In this document: one piece after another, positions 46,312-55,806 of the stretch
How positions within the stretch are numbered: position 1 is the first letter of the stretch
How the letters are laid out: each line of letters opens with the position of its first letter
Notes under the pieces: model-generated
Seen by the model: the letters and a program-made list of their open reading frames with translations, nothing else
The model's database searches: none
Told to the model about the DNA's origin: nothing
Assembly: GCF_900142705.1 (NCBI RefSeq)
Contig: NZ_FRBV01000011.1
Location: forward strand, 1-64,000
Reading direction: 5' to 3'
DNA length: 64,000 nucleotides
Origin: Nitrosospira sp. Nsp11
GTDB taxonomy: Bacteria > Pseudomonadota > Gammaproteobacteria > Burkholderiales > Nitrosomonadaceae
Made by a program: the position numbers and the translations under genes

Positions 46312-47331
46312 TTAAGTGATCTCACGCGCTGAGATTGGTACGCTTGGATCAGCCAGAGCCCGGCTCGCGCCAAGCAGCGCCGCCATGGTCACAACGTTCC
46401 AATTGATAAGAGAGAAACATGCTAATGACAGGTTGCGTTTTTTAATACAGAGCACAAGCCACAGAAATGTCCATACCCCCAGTTCCAGCGCCAGCCATTT
46501 TCCAACCGTATCAAGCAGGTTAGTGCCAAGTAAAATCGCCATTCCCAAGACCATGAGATGTATTCCGGATGTGAGAACTACGGACCATTGGTATCGCACA
46601 ACCCGCCACCACCATGCTTTACCGAGAGCAGCACGCAGAAACATACCGCTGGCGTGAGCACGACGATTCATCCAAAGCCGGCGCAGCATGCCCCAACTTG
46701 ATTCCGCATGACCAGTGTGCAACACCGCCACGTCGGGCAAGCGAAGCAGGCGCCAACCCGCGGCACGCAAGCGAAATCCTAACTCAGCCTCCTCAAAGGC
46801 CGGAAGCCAGCGATGAGCAAGATAACCTACAGATTCAATTGCATCACGCCGGTAGAGAGCGCCGCCACCCAATGCATCGACTTCTGCTCGGCTGTTCACG
46901 CTCCCAACCGTCTCTGCCCGCTTCAAGTCCATAGCGTTCCGGATGTGTGTATCGAGGAGCTTACCGCCAATCCCCGCGACATCCGGTTCGGTGTTTAGCA
47001 CGGCCAGAGCCTTGGCGATAAAACCAGTCTGCAATTCCATGTCGCCGTCAAGAACATAGATATACTCGCCTTTTGAGAATTGATAGCCAAGCTGAACTGC
47101 TGCGCCACAACCTCGATCTTCCAAGAAAGAAAATTGCACGATACGGACGGGATAAGACCGCGCAATTTCGACCGTTCTATCAGTCGAAAGCGAATCAACG
47201 AGAATCACTTCCCCACCGACAGATTGCGCCTCGCGCACGGCGGCCGCCAAACAACTGGCAATCTGCGCTTCTTCATTGAACGCCTTAATAAGAATACTAA
47301 CACCACCCTTGTGTTTCATCGCGATACTCAT
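46312..47331 (-). CDS. GT2 glycosyltransferase
   Basis: 339 residues. VSILIKAFNEEAQIASCL, VDSLSTDRTVEIA, VLDGDMELQ (DXD) and ALGGGALYRRDAI with FEEAELGFRLR give an inverting GT-A fold; two or three hydrophobic helices follow at about 245-320. It is probably membrane-bound. A second start (fifth codon) is possible. No gene lies for 1 kb upstream, so the promoter of this cluster should be nearby. Confidence 0.86.
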   Translation of the reverse strand: MSIAMKHKGGVSILIKAFNEEAQIASCLAAAVREAQSVGGEVILVDSLSTDRTVEIARSYPVRIVQFSFLEDRGCGAAVQLGYQFSKGEYIYVLDGDMELQTGFIAKALAVLNTEPDVAGIGGKLLDTHIRNAMDLKRAETVGSVNSRAEVDALGGGALYRRDAIESVGYLAHRWLPAFEEAELGFRLRAAGWRLLRLPDVAVLHTGHAESSWGMLRRLWMNRRAHASGMFLRAALGKAWWWRVVRYQWSVVLTSGIHLMVLGMAILLGTNLLDTVGKWLALELGVWTFLWLVLCIKKRNLSLACFSLINWNVVTMAALLGASRALADPSVPISAREIT

Positions 47332-48385
47332 GCTCCGGGCTTGCGGGTCTGAAAATCGTCAGGTCGGTCACGTCATAGAGGTAAATCAACCGGAGCCGCA
47401 ACACTGGATATTCGACTACAATGAAATAAATTAAATCCTTACCGATTGCCAAGCACAATATTAAACATTGCGGTTCGCCCCACCTCCCCGAGCGCTAGAA
47501 ACCAATCTCCTCCCAACAGACCATGGATCGGGACAAAACAGTGTCTGCGGATATCAAGCTTGATCACATATTCGACCATTGGCTTAGAGGTTTATTTTGG
47601 AGCCTTCACGGCGCAATGCGTGTTTCCCCAGACCGAAGCTTACAGGTGAAATAATCCCGCACGGCAGCTAGCATGTTGGTGGGATATTATCAGAACGCTA
47701 TCAGAACTGGCAGACGCCTTAATCTAATCTACTCAACAAGCCACCTTTCCCGTGTGGCCCCGAAAGCGTGCATATTTATTTTGATTGCAGAGAAACTTTG
47801 AAAGCGGGCAAACTCATCTTACATATATTCATTATATTCAAGTTTCATTTCAATCTGTAAATCTGCAAAAGTAGAATCGAAGAAAACCCAGATGCAAAAT
47901 CATCAGTCTAACGGTATTTGCCTCGGAATGGGAAGACTGCAATGCATTCCCACTTGTTTCAGTCACGCTTGTGGCTGGCAAGGCTCATCAGGCGAATTAG
48001 ACCGCGCACATCTTTTGGCGGTGCCATTATTCGAGTTCGGTTGCACATTCGTGCCCAGTTCTGCTTCCAGAAAGAAGGAACTAAACGCAAATGAACAGGC
48101 AGGTACCTAAACGTCAAAAAATCGAGGTGTTCGCTTTTTCGCCGTACTCCAGCTGCAGATTTTCAGAGTTATATCCCGGGGTTGTATTTGACCTCACTAA
48201 ACTCAACGCCCGGCATAAGCCGAGAAAACCGTCGTTCCAGCGCAGGAAAGATTGATGTGCCCTGAAATAGCGCTAGCGATTTACCGAGGTTAGGCTAAAC
48301 ATGGGAATACGTCATCGCTTGCCGTGGGATCGAAAACCTGATCGGGTCAGCATCAGTTTAGGCTCCTTGGTACGCGTATAAATAC
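47332..48385. other. 1.05-kb region without a recognised gene
   Basis: It contains only short frames on both strands (for example 47446-47649 and 47892-48110, plus strand), which show no motifs or ribosome sites. It is AT-rich around 47760-47880. Probably a promoter region plus decayed sequence. Confidence 0.45.
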
Positions 48386-49015
48386 TTAGATACGCTCGAC
48401 TATAAATGATTTAGTGAGCCCTAAAACCTTCTCTTTCCGCATTACACACCCAGGAAAAAGTGCGGCAAACTCATTTCCGGACAGCAAATTGATCCCTTTC
48501 AGCACCTCATCTATCCTCTTCTGGCTCGGCTTTTCTACCAATCCCCATATGCTGAAATAACGTACCAGCCTGCGTTTTACCGAGAATGGGAACCAATGGA
48601 CAAACAAGGTCAGGATGTGCGGTTCTATCGGAAACCACTTGTTTGGAGTCTGGCAGTAAAGTTGTTTGCCCGCGCTTAACATCCCTCTAGCAAACTGATG
48701 CTGTTGTGCATGATTTCCGACGTGCTCTATGACGGAATTTGAAAATACCAAATCAAAAGCCATTGGATTGAATGGCATGCGCAAGGCATCACCTGCCACA
48801 AATTCGATTCCTGGGTAATTCATTATCGACTCTGGTAGATCCAGATTCATCACAATGATTTTAGCTGATGGCTTTATGTAGGACCATGGGAATGCCCCGC
48901 CGCCGATGTCAAGAACTCGCGCCGCTGGATCTGAGAGTACACCAAACCGATCAGCTATATCCTTAGCTCTTGCCGGCCTGAAGATACTCATAATGAATTT
49001 GTAAACGCGTTTCAT
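48386..49015 (-). CDS. Class I SAM-dependent methyltransferase
   Basis: 209 residues with motif I as VLDIGGGAFPWSYI near 35, NLDLPES, LRMPFNPMAFDLVFSNSVIEHVGNH and QLYCQTPNKWFPIEPH. The last motif (QTPNKWFPIEPH) is common in methyltransferases of EPS and O-antigen loci. AGGA precedes the ATG. AT-rich relative to the 1-6 kb block, as is the next methyltransferase. Confidence 0.83.
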   Translation of the reverse strand: MKRVYKFIMSIFRPARAKDIADRFGVLSDPAARVLDIGGGAFPWSYIKPSAKIIVMNLDLPESIMNYPGIEFVAGDALRMPFNPMAFDLVFSNSVIEHVGNHAQQHQFARGMLSAGKQLYCQTPNKWFPIEPHILTLFVHWFPFSVKRRLVRYFSIWGLVEKPSQKRIDEVLKGINLLSGNEFAALFPGCVMRKEKVLGLTKSFIVERI

Positions 49016-49272
49016 GAGCTTCCTCTTGAACTCAAAACATTTATCGAGTTACCGTTAATGCGTATCCTTGTCTCGCTTTCTGAGCAAGGCAAGAGAAAGT
49101 CTTTTTTCTGAAAACATCTATTTGTCTTAAAACTATACGCAGTTAACCCGGCTGATAAAAAAAACATCAGCAAGCTTCTCTTTACATGACATGCTGGAGC
49201 TCTTACGTTTCGTTAGAATTTAGCTTTCCGCTTGAGTTACACAAAGTCGGGCTGTAGAACTCCGTGTCTTTT

Positions 49273-49974
49273 CTATCTAGCAAGAACCAATAACGAAAAT
49301 CCACCTAGCACTCTTGCAGCCAGATCAGAATGAAGTTGAAAGAAAAGCTTTCTAGGAATTTTCAGGAGATCGGCTTTCCATCCACGATTGGAAAGCTCTA
49401 ACGAACCGTGTGTATAGCAGTAATCCACTACTTCATATCCCGTATCCCGTAAGGTTGCCAAGGCTGTTTCCTTGATAAAATAGTGGATGTGACCCACTGA
49501 TGACCTTGAGCGTAATATTGGGGAAAGGCGAAAAACTGATTGAACGGATAAATCCAGAGGAATATGAAACACTTTATATACAGCTTTCTTTTTAAGTTCC
49601 CTTAGAAATCCAAAATAATCCTCCACGTGTTCAAATACGTCGATGGCCATTAATACATCGAACGCGGGATTTTCATAGTCAAGTAGATTTTCGAGAAAAA
49701 AGTGAAGATTTTCCTTTTCCTTATTCTTGCATATCTCAAAAGCTTGAGGGGAAATTTCATATCCAGAGAAAACTACTTCGTTACTGTATTCATGTGATAG
49801 ACAATTCAGTATTTCACCGGCTCCACAGCCTATTTCACCTAATGTCAAAGGAGCAATGTTATTTTTCCTGAGTATTTTTAATATCTGCTTTGCTTTCCAT
49901 GCCGAATCCTCTTGATGCCAAGTCGGATGGCTCTCCAAGTACGTCCCATCCTTATAAATATTACCAGCGTTCAT
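49273..49974 (-). CDS. Class I SAM-dependent methyltransferase
   Basis: 233 residues. Motif I is TLGEIGCGAGEILNCL near 42, then FSGYEISPQAFEIC and DVLMAIDVFEHVEDYFGFL. It matches Methyltransf_23-like proteins. The GGGGAAGTAAAT before the ATG gives a plausible ribosome site. Its base composition is the most AT-rich of the coding genes here, suggesting separate acquisition. Acceptor unknown. Confidence 0.82.
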   Translation of the reverse strand: MNAGNIYKDGTYLESHPTWHQEDSAWKAKQILKILRKNNIAPLTLGEIGCGAGEILNCLSHEYSNEVVFSGYEISPQAFEICKNKEKENLHFFLENLLDYENPAFDVLMAIDVFEHVEDYFGFLRELKKKAVYKVFHIPLDLSVQSVFRLSPILRSRSSVGHIHYFIKETALATLRDTGYEVVDYCYTHGSLELSNRGWKADLLKIPRKLFFQLHSDLAARVLGGFSLLVLAR

Positions 49975-50982
49975 ATTTACTTCCCCGTGGTCTACCGATA
50001 AGCAGTAGCTTCTAAAATGTCCGGCACTATGTTGTACTCATATTACTAGCCATCGATCGGCTGCACACGAATTCCCACAGCGGACAGCGTGTTAAGCACA
50101 TCATTAATGCACACAATAATCCGTGGATAATCATGTAGCACTGAGCTAATTGAGTGGGTCCGGTTTTCATTTGTACCAACACAGCAGGAGTAACATAATC
50201 TACCAGAGCATTACGCCCAAGATAGCATAAATTATTAAACCAATATCTTCCAGAGGAGATACGCTCCCATCGGCCACCCCACCATGCCGGATAATGAGTA
50301 CCGCAATGCAGTAACCTCTGACCAGCCTCGGTTTTTCGTCTTCCAACAACAGGTGTGTTTACGCTATCCATTGTTTCTTCTGCTGAGCAGCGAGCTTGTC
50401 ACCAAGGAACGGGATTAACGACTTACAGCCAAGCGTCGAGTGTCGCCAGTGCCCTGATTGTAGAATACCCTCATATACTTGAGGATTGCCGCGGTCATCG
50501 TGTTTCATAGCAATGCACCCTCTCGTTCTTAAGATTATTCAACCCACTATCAGCCGAAGCATTATCCCCAGAGCTCACCTTCGCGGCTCATCCATGCCTC
50601 GTTCCTGTGATTGCTTGAGCATCCTCGGATTCCACGCATGCACCCTTGAGTTCGTCATGGATGGACTGGATTAAGCCAGCATTTGGCTCATCGGCCATCT
50701 GCGCCCGGCTTGCCGATACGCTTCTACGGTCGGGTAGTTACTTTCGCCTGACATCCAGTATCTCGAATATCTCATCCCGCCCAATTCCGACCGCCGCACA
50801 TCAATCCGAGCGAGCCCCTTTGCGTTCCTGCTTCGGTATCTTTCTCATCTCTTCCCCCCCAATGGAATTTCAATTTTACCTTACCATCGGAAGACGATTT
50901 TTCGGGAAAGCTCGCTGCGCATCTACATCTGTAGAAAAGTGACGCAATCTCAGCGTCAACTTGGTGCCCGGTAATTCATCAA
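49975..50982. other. 1-kb region with only doubtful frames
   Basis: A minus-strand frame of 114 codons (50027-50371) and, in another frame, the tail INDVLNTLSAVGIRVQPIDG before a stop at about 50047 look like pieces of one frameshifted gene that I cannot identify. The right part (50400-50980) has no supported frame. I treat all of it as relic sequence. Confidence 0.35.
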
Positions 50983-52509
50983 TTACCAAACAAAAATCTT
51001 CCGGCCGAGCAAGTGGTTCAGACTTGCCCGTTCTTCCATCCGAAAAGGTTTGAGCAGATAAGATGCCAACAAAAAAAAACCGCAGGCGAGTGCAGCCATG
51101 ATGATCAATGCTAACCAGCCTTGTGGCGATATTGCAATCTGTTGTGCCAGCAAGAATCCCGTTAAGGCTGCCGCCGCCAATTTATAAATTCCGATAACAT
51201 CCGGTCTGTAAGCAGTGGTACGCACCAAGGCGATAATAACCGTGCCGTTGAAAATTATTTCGCTCACAACAATCGCGATGATGGGGCCCCACAGGCCCAG
51301 ACCAGATTTCAGCAGCGAATAAGTCAAGGGCAACACCAGCACTCCAAATGCCGCCCCCCGCAAACATAGGTGACTCTTACCGCTGGTTACTGCCACAGTC
51401 TCCAGTATCTGACGCTGGCTGTAGAGAATGAGCGCCATCAGCAAGCCCGCCAGATAATGACCTGATTGCGTAAACTTGCCGCCGCTGAGCAAGGTTAACA
51501 GTTCGCCTCCGGCAAGCCAGGCGAATACCAAGATGGGCATCAGAACAAACAGGCTCAGCTTCCCAACAAGATTGGCGTTGCGTGTCAATTCCACCATACC
51601 ACCTTCTCCTACATAGGAGGCCACCAACTTGGGCCTGACAAGGCTGAACAACATAGTCGCGGGCAAATAGCGGCAAACTTGCCCGTAGAGCCTGAGCAAA
51701 AAGCCAAACAACGCCGTAACTTCCAGACCGAGATAACGCTGAATTAAAAAGACGAAGATTTGTGGGCTATAAGTTAGCGTAACGAGGTGGCTGAAATACA
51801 TGTGGCGGGCCATAAGCCACATAACAGGCCAACTTGGCGGCTGCCACCCATCTCGTTTCAATAAACCGCCGTGCGTGCGCAAATGCTTAACCAAGCTGTA
51901 TAAGGCGAGCATTGTGCCTAAGGCGGATGCCGTTATCTCAGCCAATACCACTTGGTCTAGATGAACCGCTCCCTGTACCGCCGTGATAATCAAAAACAAC
52001 AGTAAGGCAGCATTACGCATTACAAGACTTATTTGCGCTTGGCCCTGTTGCAAAAGCGGCTCCAGGATGCTTTCACGCATGTGTCGGCCTAAACCGTCCA
52101 CTAACAGCACGAGCAGATAAAGACGCGCTATATCCACCTGTTGCACAAGTTTCAGAGGGATCAGAAGCCAAGGCATCACCACATAAAGCAGCAGCGAAGC
52201 AGCGACTAGCACTAATCCGATCCACGCGGCAATCTTCCAGACAAAATGTGCGAGCATCTCGCCGCTAGCATGCAGACGAAATTCCGGCAAATAGCGCGCC
52301 GCAATCCATGGCAGGCCAAGCGATGCTACTGCCAGCGCAAACTCCATTCCGGCAATCAGGGTGACGTAGGCGCCGTATTCTTCCACAGTCAGCAAACGCA
52401 CCAGCCAAAACAAAATAATCAAAGTGAATAGCGCGGAGATGGCTTTGCCGATGAGAAAATGCGCCGCGCTACGCTTCAGCGCACGACGGGAATAGGGCGA
52501 AGCACTCAT
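50983..52509 (-). CDS. Wzx-type polysaccharide flippase
   Basis: 508 residues with about 12-14 hydrophobic helices, starting with a short basic N-terminus and ILFWLVRLLTVEEYGAYVTL, the usual first-helix region of the Polysacc_synt/MATE-like family. It should flip undecaprenyl-PP-linked repeat units to the periplasm for Wzy. The Wzy-type protein is encoded at 55.8 kb, and EpsE/EpsF complete the Wzx/Wzy route. Confidence 0.85.
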   Translation of the reverse strand: MSASPYSRRALKRSAAHFLIGKAISALFTLIILFWLVRLLTVEEYGAYVTLIAGMEFALAVASLGLPWIAARYLPEFRLHASGEMLAHFVWKIAAWIGLVLVAASLLLYVVMPWLLIPLKLVQQVDIARLYLLVLLVDGLGRHMRESILEPLLQQGQAQISLVMRNAALLLFLIITAVQGAVHLDQVVLAEITASALGTMLALYSLVKHLRTHGGLLKRDGWQPPSWPVMWLMARHMYFSHLVTLTYSPQIFVFLIQRYLGLEVTALFGFLLRLYGQVCRYLPATMLFSLVRPKLVASYVGEGGMVELTRNANLVGKLSLFVLMPILVFAWLAGGELLTLLSGGKFTQSGHYLAGLLMALILYSQRQILETVAVTSGKSHLCLRGAAFGVLVLPLTYSLLKSGLGLWGPIIAIVVSEIIFNGTVIIALVRTTAYRPDVIGIYKLAAAALTGFLLAQQIAISPQGWLALIIMAALACGFFLLASYLLKPFRMEERASLNHLLGRKIFVW

Positions 52510-53179
52510 AAATGACTCTCGGCAGTTAGGGCAGCATGCCCATAATACAGCCCAGCAAGAATACCCCCATGGCAGAACTTTGGAAATTCATACTGCGCGG
52601 CACCGGCGGGGCGATAAAAAAGGGATAAAGGTAAGACAATGGCTTAACAGTCCGTTTGGCGTAAATAGAAGTTATCGTTCGTGAAATACATCTCGCCAAT
52701 TTTGCCAAAAAGCGGCGAGCGGAGATTCGCACGAGTAGGCATGCGCGCCCGCCCCTCTTGCGCCGATGCGGCGGAGCTATAAAATCTTAAAATGAGATAT
52801 TTGATGAGTTGTAGGATTTACAGGTACTATAAAATTTATAGCTTGGGGTGGTTAAGCTTCATATCTGAAGCAGGGGAGATCGATCGGATCTCCCCTTAGA
52901 TTCTCAACTCTGCATGAGGCACAAGCTATCATTCGACCCGGACATGGATACCAGGATTGCTTCATAGTTCGTTTGCTATATCATAACGCTCAATCCGCAG
53001 CTAACGTCACTCTGGATTTTCTGAGCGTGATCAAACCGGTCTAACTATTATCAGCCTGATCCGTATCAAAATCCGTTGACCGATATCCCCGTCGTTTTTT
53101 GCGAGCAGTAAGTCCCGCAAAAGATTATCTCGTGTCCGCATCAGAGCACAGGATCAACACTGAAATATATTGGCCTTAA
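52510..53179. other. 670-base spacer between flippase and glycoside hydrolase genes
   Basis: No supported gene. It contains one perfect hairpin (52873-52895, listed separately). A promoter for the flippase unit is expected in 52510-52870; AT-rich sequence at 52780-52850 would suit it. Confidence 0.4.
52873..52895. terminator. Candidate terminator hairpin
   Basis: GGGGAGATC and GATCTCCCC form a perfect 9-bp GC-rich stem around a five-base loop. It is about 285 bases downstream of the glycoside hydrolase stop on the minus strand, with a weak T content after it in either direction. It could end the operon coming from the epsD side. Confidence 0.5.
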
Positions 53180-55447
53180 TCATTCCCCTGCAATCTCGAA
53201 AAAGAGCGCTGGACCATCCGGTAGCGCTGCTGTATCAACGTGCAGTTCGATGGCGTCTCCTGTCCTCATAAGAGGAATCGCCTGACGCCGAGTACCCCCC
53301 AGCGTTAGCGGCCACGCCTTGAGCCCAGCGCTATTCTCGGATGCGACACGTAACGTAGCCGAGATTGTCTGAACCTGCGGCGGGAATTTACCCAGAGTTT
53401 TAATTGTAGTGCGTTCCGCATCCGCGAAGGTCATGCCCGTATTGATGGCATCCGTCAATACCCACAGCAGCAGGTGGCGGCTCTGAGCAATCGGCTTTTT
53501 GTCCAGCGATGAAACCGCAAACAGTGCTGGCCCACTCGCAGTACCTACGGTCAATGTCCCAGCTGAGGCATTCCCGCCCTTAAGCACCAGTGCCACCGTG
53601 CGATCGGTTACAACCTGGATAATGCCAGCCCCAGAGTCGATGACAAGTTGCCCAGTGTCGGATTGGAATAGCTGATTCTCCGGTCGAGAGCGGTTACCCG
53701 AGCCTATTAACCCTGCACCCTGCAAGGCTGCGACGGCGTCCGAGCGCAGGTCCCGCCCAGCGGCCGGGCCATTCGCCGATTTCACGAGCCACCAAGGTTG
53801 CGATCCTGTCAGGTTGACCCAAAGTTCACCAGGTTTTGGCCGCCCCGGTATCGGGCCGAAATCCAACCCCAAAGGAGAGATAAGGGCCAGCTTTGAAAGT
53901 GGTTCCGGTACTTGTTCCCAACCACCGCTGCTGGTCAACACCTTCTCAGCATCCAGGTGCAGATGGATTCGGTGTTGTGAACTCGCGACATCGCCGCGCA
54001 GGTACAGCATGGCGGCGAGACGCTCAGCAGCGTGGGCGATCGGATCGCCTCCGACGCTAAATGGGTAGATCGCTTGCCGCCGCACAAATGGCGACGGTCC
54101 ATAATCGAACTGAATTGGTGATTCGGCGAATTGGCAAATCGCATCCCAACTTTGATGCGCAGCAACAGCGGGCATCAAGGCGGCCGATTCGTGGCGCCAT
54201 CGATTCCAAAAAGGTTGTCCATATTCGGTGACGGTGAATGGTTTGCCCCACTGTCGCGCGTTACTTAGAGCGCGAATATATTGGCCCGTATTTTTATGTA
54301 AGCTCGACTGCACCAATCGCGAGCCTGGCTCGCCATGATTGTTCGGTAAAACGTGGTAGCTGTGCAGGTCCACCCATTGAAGGCTGGAACGAGTAATGTC
54401 GGCGCCAAGATAGCTCCAATTGTCGAAAGCAGTAGTTAGACCTTTGAAGCCCAAATCGCGCACTCGTTTCTCCATCGCGCGATAGGCTCGCTGTTCCACA
54501 TCGACGATGAAGCGGGCAAAATCAATATCGCGGGGACCTTTTCCACGGACTGTGGCAGGCAGGTCGACTATTCCGTCGAGGGATTCGCGATCTTTTAGTT
54601 CAGCGCCCCACGCTGATCGTAACGCCGAGTAGTTGCTGTAGCGCGCCTTCAGCCAATCACGGAACTGTGGAGCCAATTGCGGTGGATACAAAGGCCCATC
54701 GCCGGCTTTTGCCGGGTGTGGGCGATATGCCTCCACTAGATAGAAAAAACTTCCTTCATTGACCAGGATCATGCCCAGCATTGCCGGATCATGCATGGGA
54801 GCGATTCCAGTATAGGGATTTTTCGCGCCCCATAACCGCTCGATCAGGGTCGCCCAATGGGCGAAGGCCTTGGGATCGGTGAGCACATCCATTTTGGTGC
54901 GGTATTTTTTTACCCAACGATGGGGACGCACATCGCCCCAAGCAGCATTGTCGGACGTCAGGCCATCGACGATCCAATAGATACCTGCTGCCTTGAGTTG
55001 GGCGAGCAAGTAATGCAGGCGGTCGAATTGCTCAGGATCAAAGTCGAAGTCCTTGAAACGGCCGGTCATCAGGAGTGCGTCAACCGAAGCCAATCGAACC
55101 AGGTTATAGCCAGTGCGCGCCAACTCCCGTACAAGTCGTTCGCTGCCTGCTTTGTCCGGCATCCCTCCGCTCAGCGGGCTTAGGGCTAACGAAGCACAAA
55201 GAAAGCGTTCTGGAGTGCTGCGGCGCTCGAAGCCAATATGTCCATCTGATAATACAATGGCCGAGCCGTACTTTCCTGCCGGCCCAGTTGCGACCATTGC
55301 GGAGAAATCAAGCGCACTCCCGGAAGAAACAGTAAGATCCTGATCGGTCACAGTTTTCCAGCTATCCTCCGCCAACACGTTACGCGCCGCTATAAGTAAT
55401 GTTATTAGCAATGGTACGACGATGAGGCTGCTAAGTAATCGGAACAT
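53180..55447 (-). CDS. Exported glycoside hydrolase, clan GH-A-like
   Basis: 755 residues: signal peptide (hydrophobic LIVVPLLITLLIAA, cleavage near VLA), a TIM-barrel domain to about residue 480 and a beta-rich C-terminal region. Probable catalytic acids are Glu231 in MILVNEGSFF (the N-E of GH-A acid/base) and Glu408 in FTVTEYGQPFW (nucleophile). Similar large proteins occur next to EPS polymerases. It may trim the polymer or release it. AGGAGG lies eight bases before the ATG. There is no PEP-CTERM tail, so it is likely periplasmic or secreted. Confidence 0.8.
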   Translation of the reverse strand: MFRLLSSLIVVPLLITLLIAARNVLAEDSWKTVTDQDLTVSSGSALDFSAMVATGPAGKYGSAIVLSDGHIGFERRSTPERFLCASLALSPLSGGMPDKAGSERLVRELARTGYNLVRLASVDALLMTGRFKDFDFDPEQFDRLHYLLAQLKAAGIYWIVDGLTSDNAAWGDVRPHRWVKKYRTKMDVLTDPKAFAHWATLIERLWGAKNPYTGIAPMHDPAMLGMILVNEGSFFYLVEAYRPHPAKAGDGPLYPPQLAPQFRDWLKARYSNYSALRSAWGAELKDRESLDGIVDLPATVRGKGPRDIDFARFIVDVEQRAYRAMEKRVRDLGFKGLTTAFDNWSYLGADITRSSLQWVDLHSYHVLPNNHGEPGSRLVQSSLHKNTGQYIRALSNARQWGKPFTVTEYGQPFWNRWRHESAALMPAVAAHQSWDAICQFAESPIQFDYGPSPFVRRQAIYPFSVGGDPIAHAAERLAAMLYLRGDVASSQHRIHLHLDAEKVLTSSGGWEQVPEPLSKLALISPLGLDFGPIPGRPKPGELWVNLTGSQPWWLVKSANGPAAGRDLRSDAVAALQGAGLIGSGNRSRPENQLFQSDTGQLVIDSGAGIIQVVTDRTVALVLKGGNASAGTLTVGTASGPALFAVSSLDKKPIAQSRHLLLWVLTDAINTGMTFADAERTTIKTLGKFPPQVQTISATLRVASENSAGLKAWPLTLGGTRRQAIPLMRTGDAIELHVDTAALPDGPALFFEIAGE

Positions 55448-55806
55448 TTGCAAGTCCTCCTACGGTGTGTCTGGCTAGGTGCGAGACTAGATAAAACGTC
55501 TCTCTCGTGCGGTACGTTTTGGCGTCTCGTGCGTTTGATTTTATAAAAGTGTAGGGCCCGTAACCTATTTTCGACAATATATGAATTTGGCATTCCCTTC
55601 CGACTTGCCGATCAATTGGAGATTTTTTTCGAGCTCCGTCACCTTCGGGTTGAACTTTCACAACGACGAGGCCTAAATCTTGGCACGTATGATTGCGGCC
55701 GCTTGAACTAGCGATCCAGCGCACTTCGCTTTTGCACCAGAACTTATCCGCAGCCGGCCGTGTGCGCACGAGCCACAATGCTTTGCCAAGCTGAGCCTGC
55801 TTTCAG
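55448..55806. other. Spacer with a doubtful small frame
   Basis: A minus-strand frame of 115 codons (55431-55778) overlaps the glycoside hydrolase start by about 17 bases. It has no motif or ribosome site that I can support, so it is not called. Nothing else is visible. Confidence 0.35.

Noticed and set aside
50027-50371. Minus-strand 114-codon frame
   Set aside because: A more protein-like tail appears in another frame of the same stretch, so it is at best a frameshifted relic.
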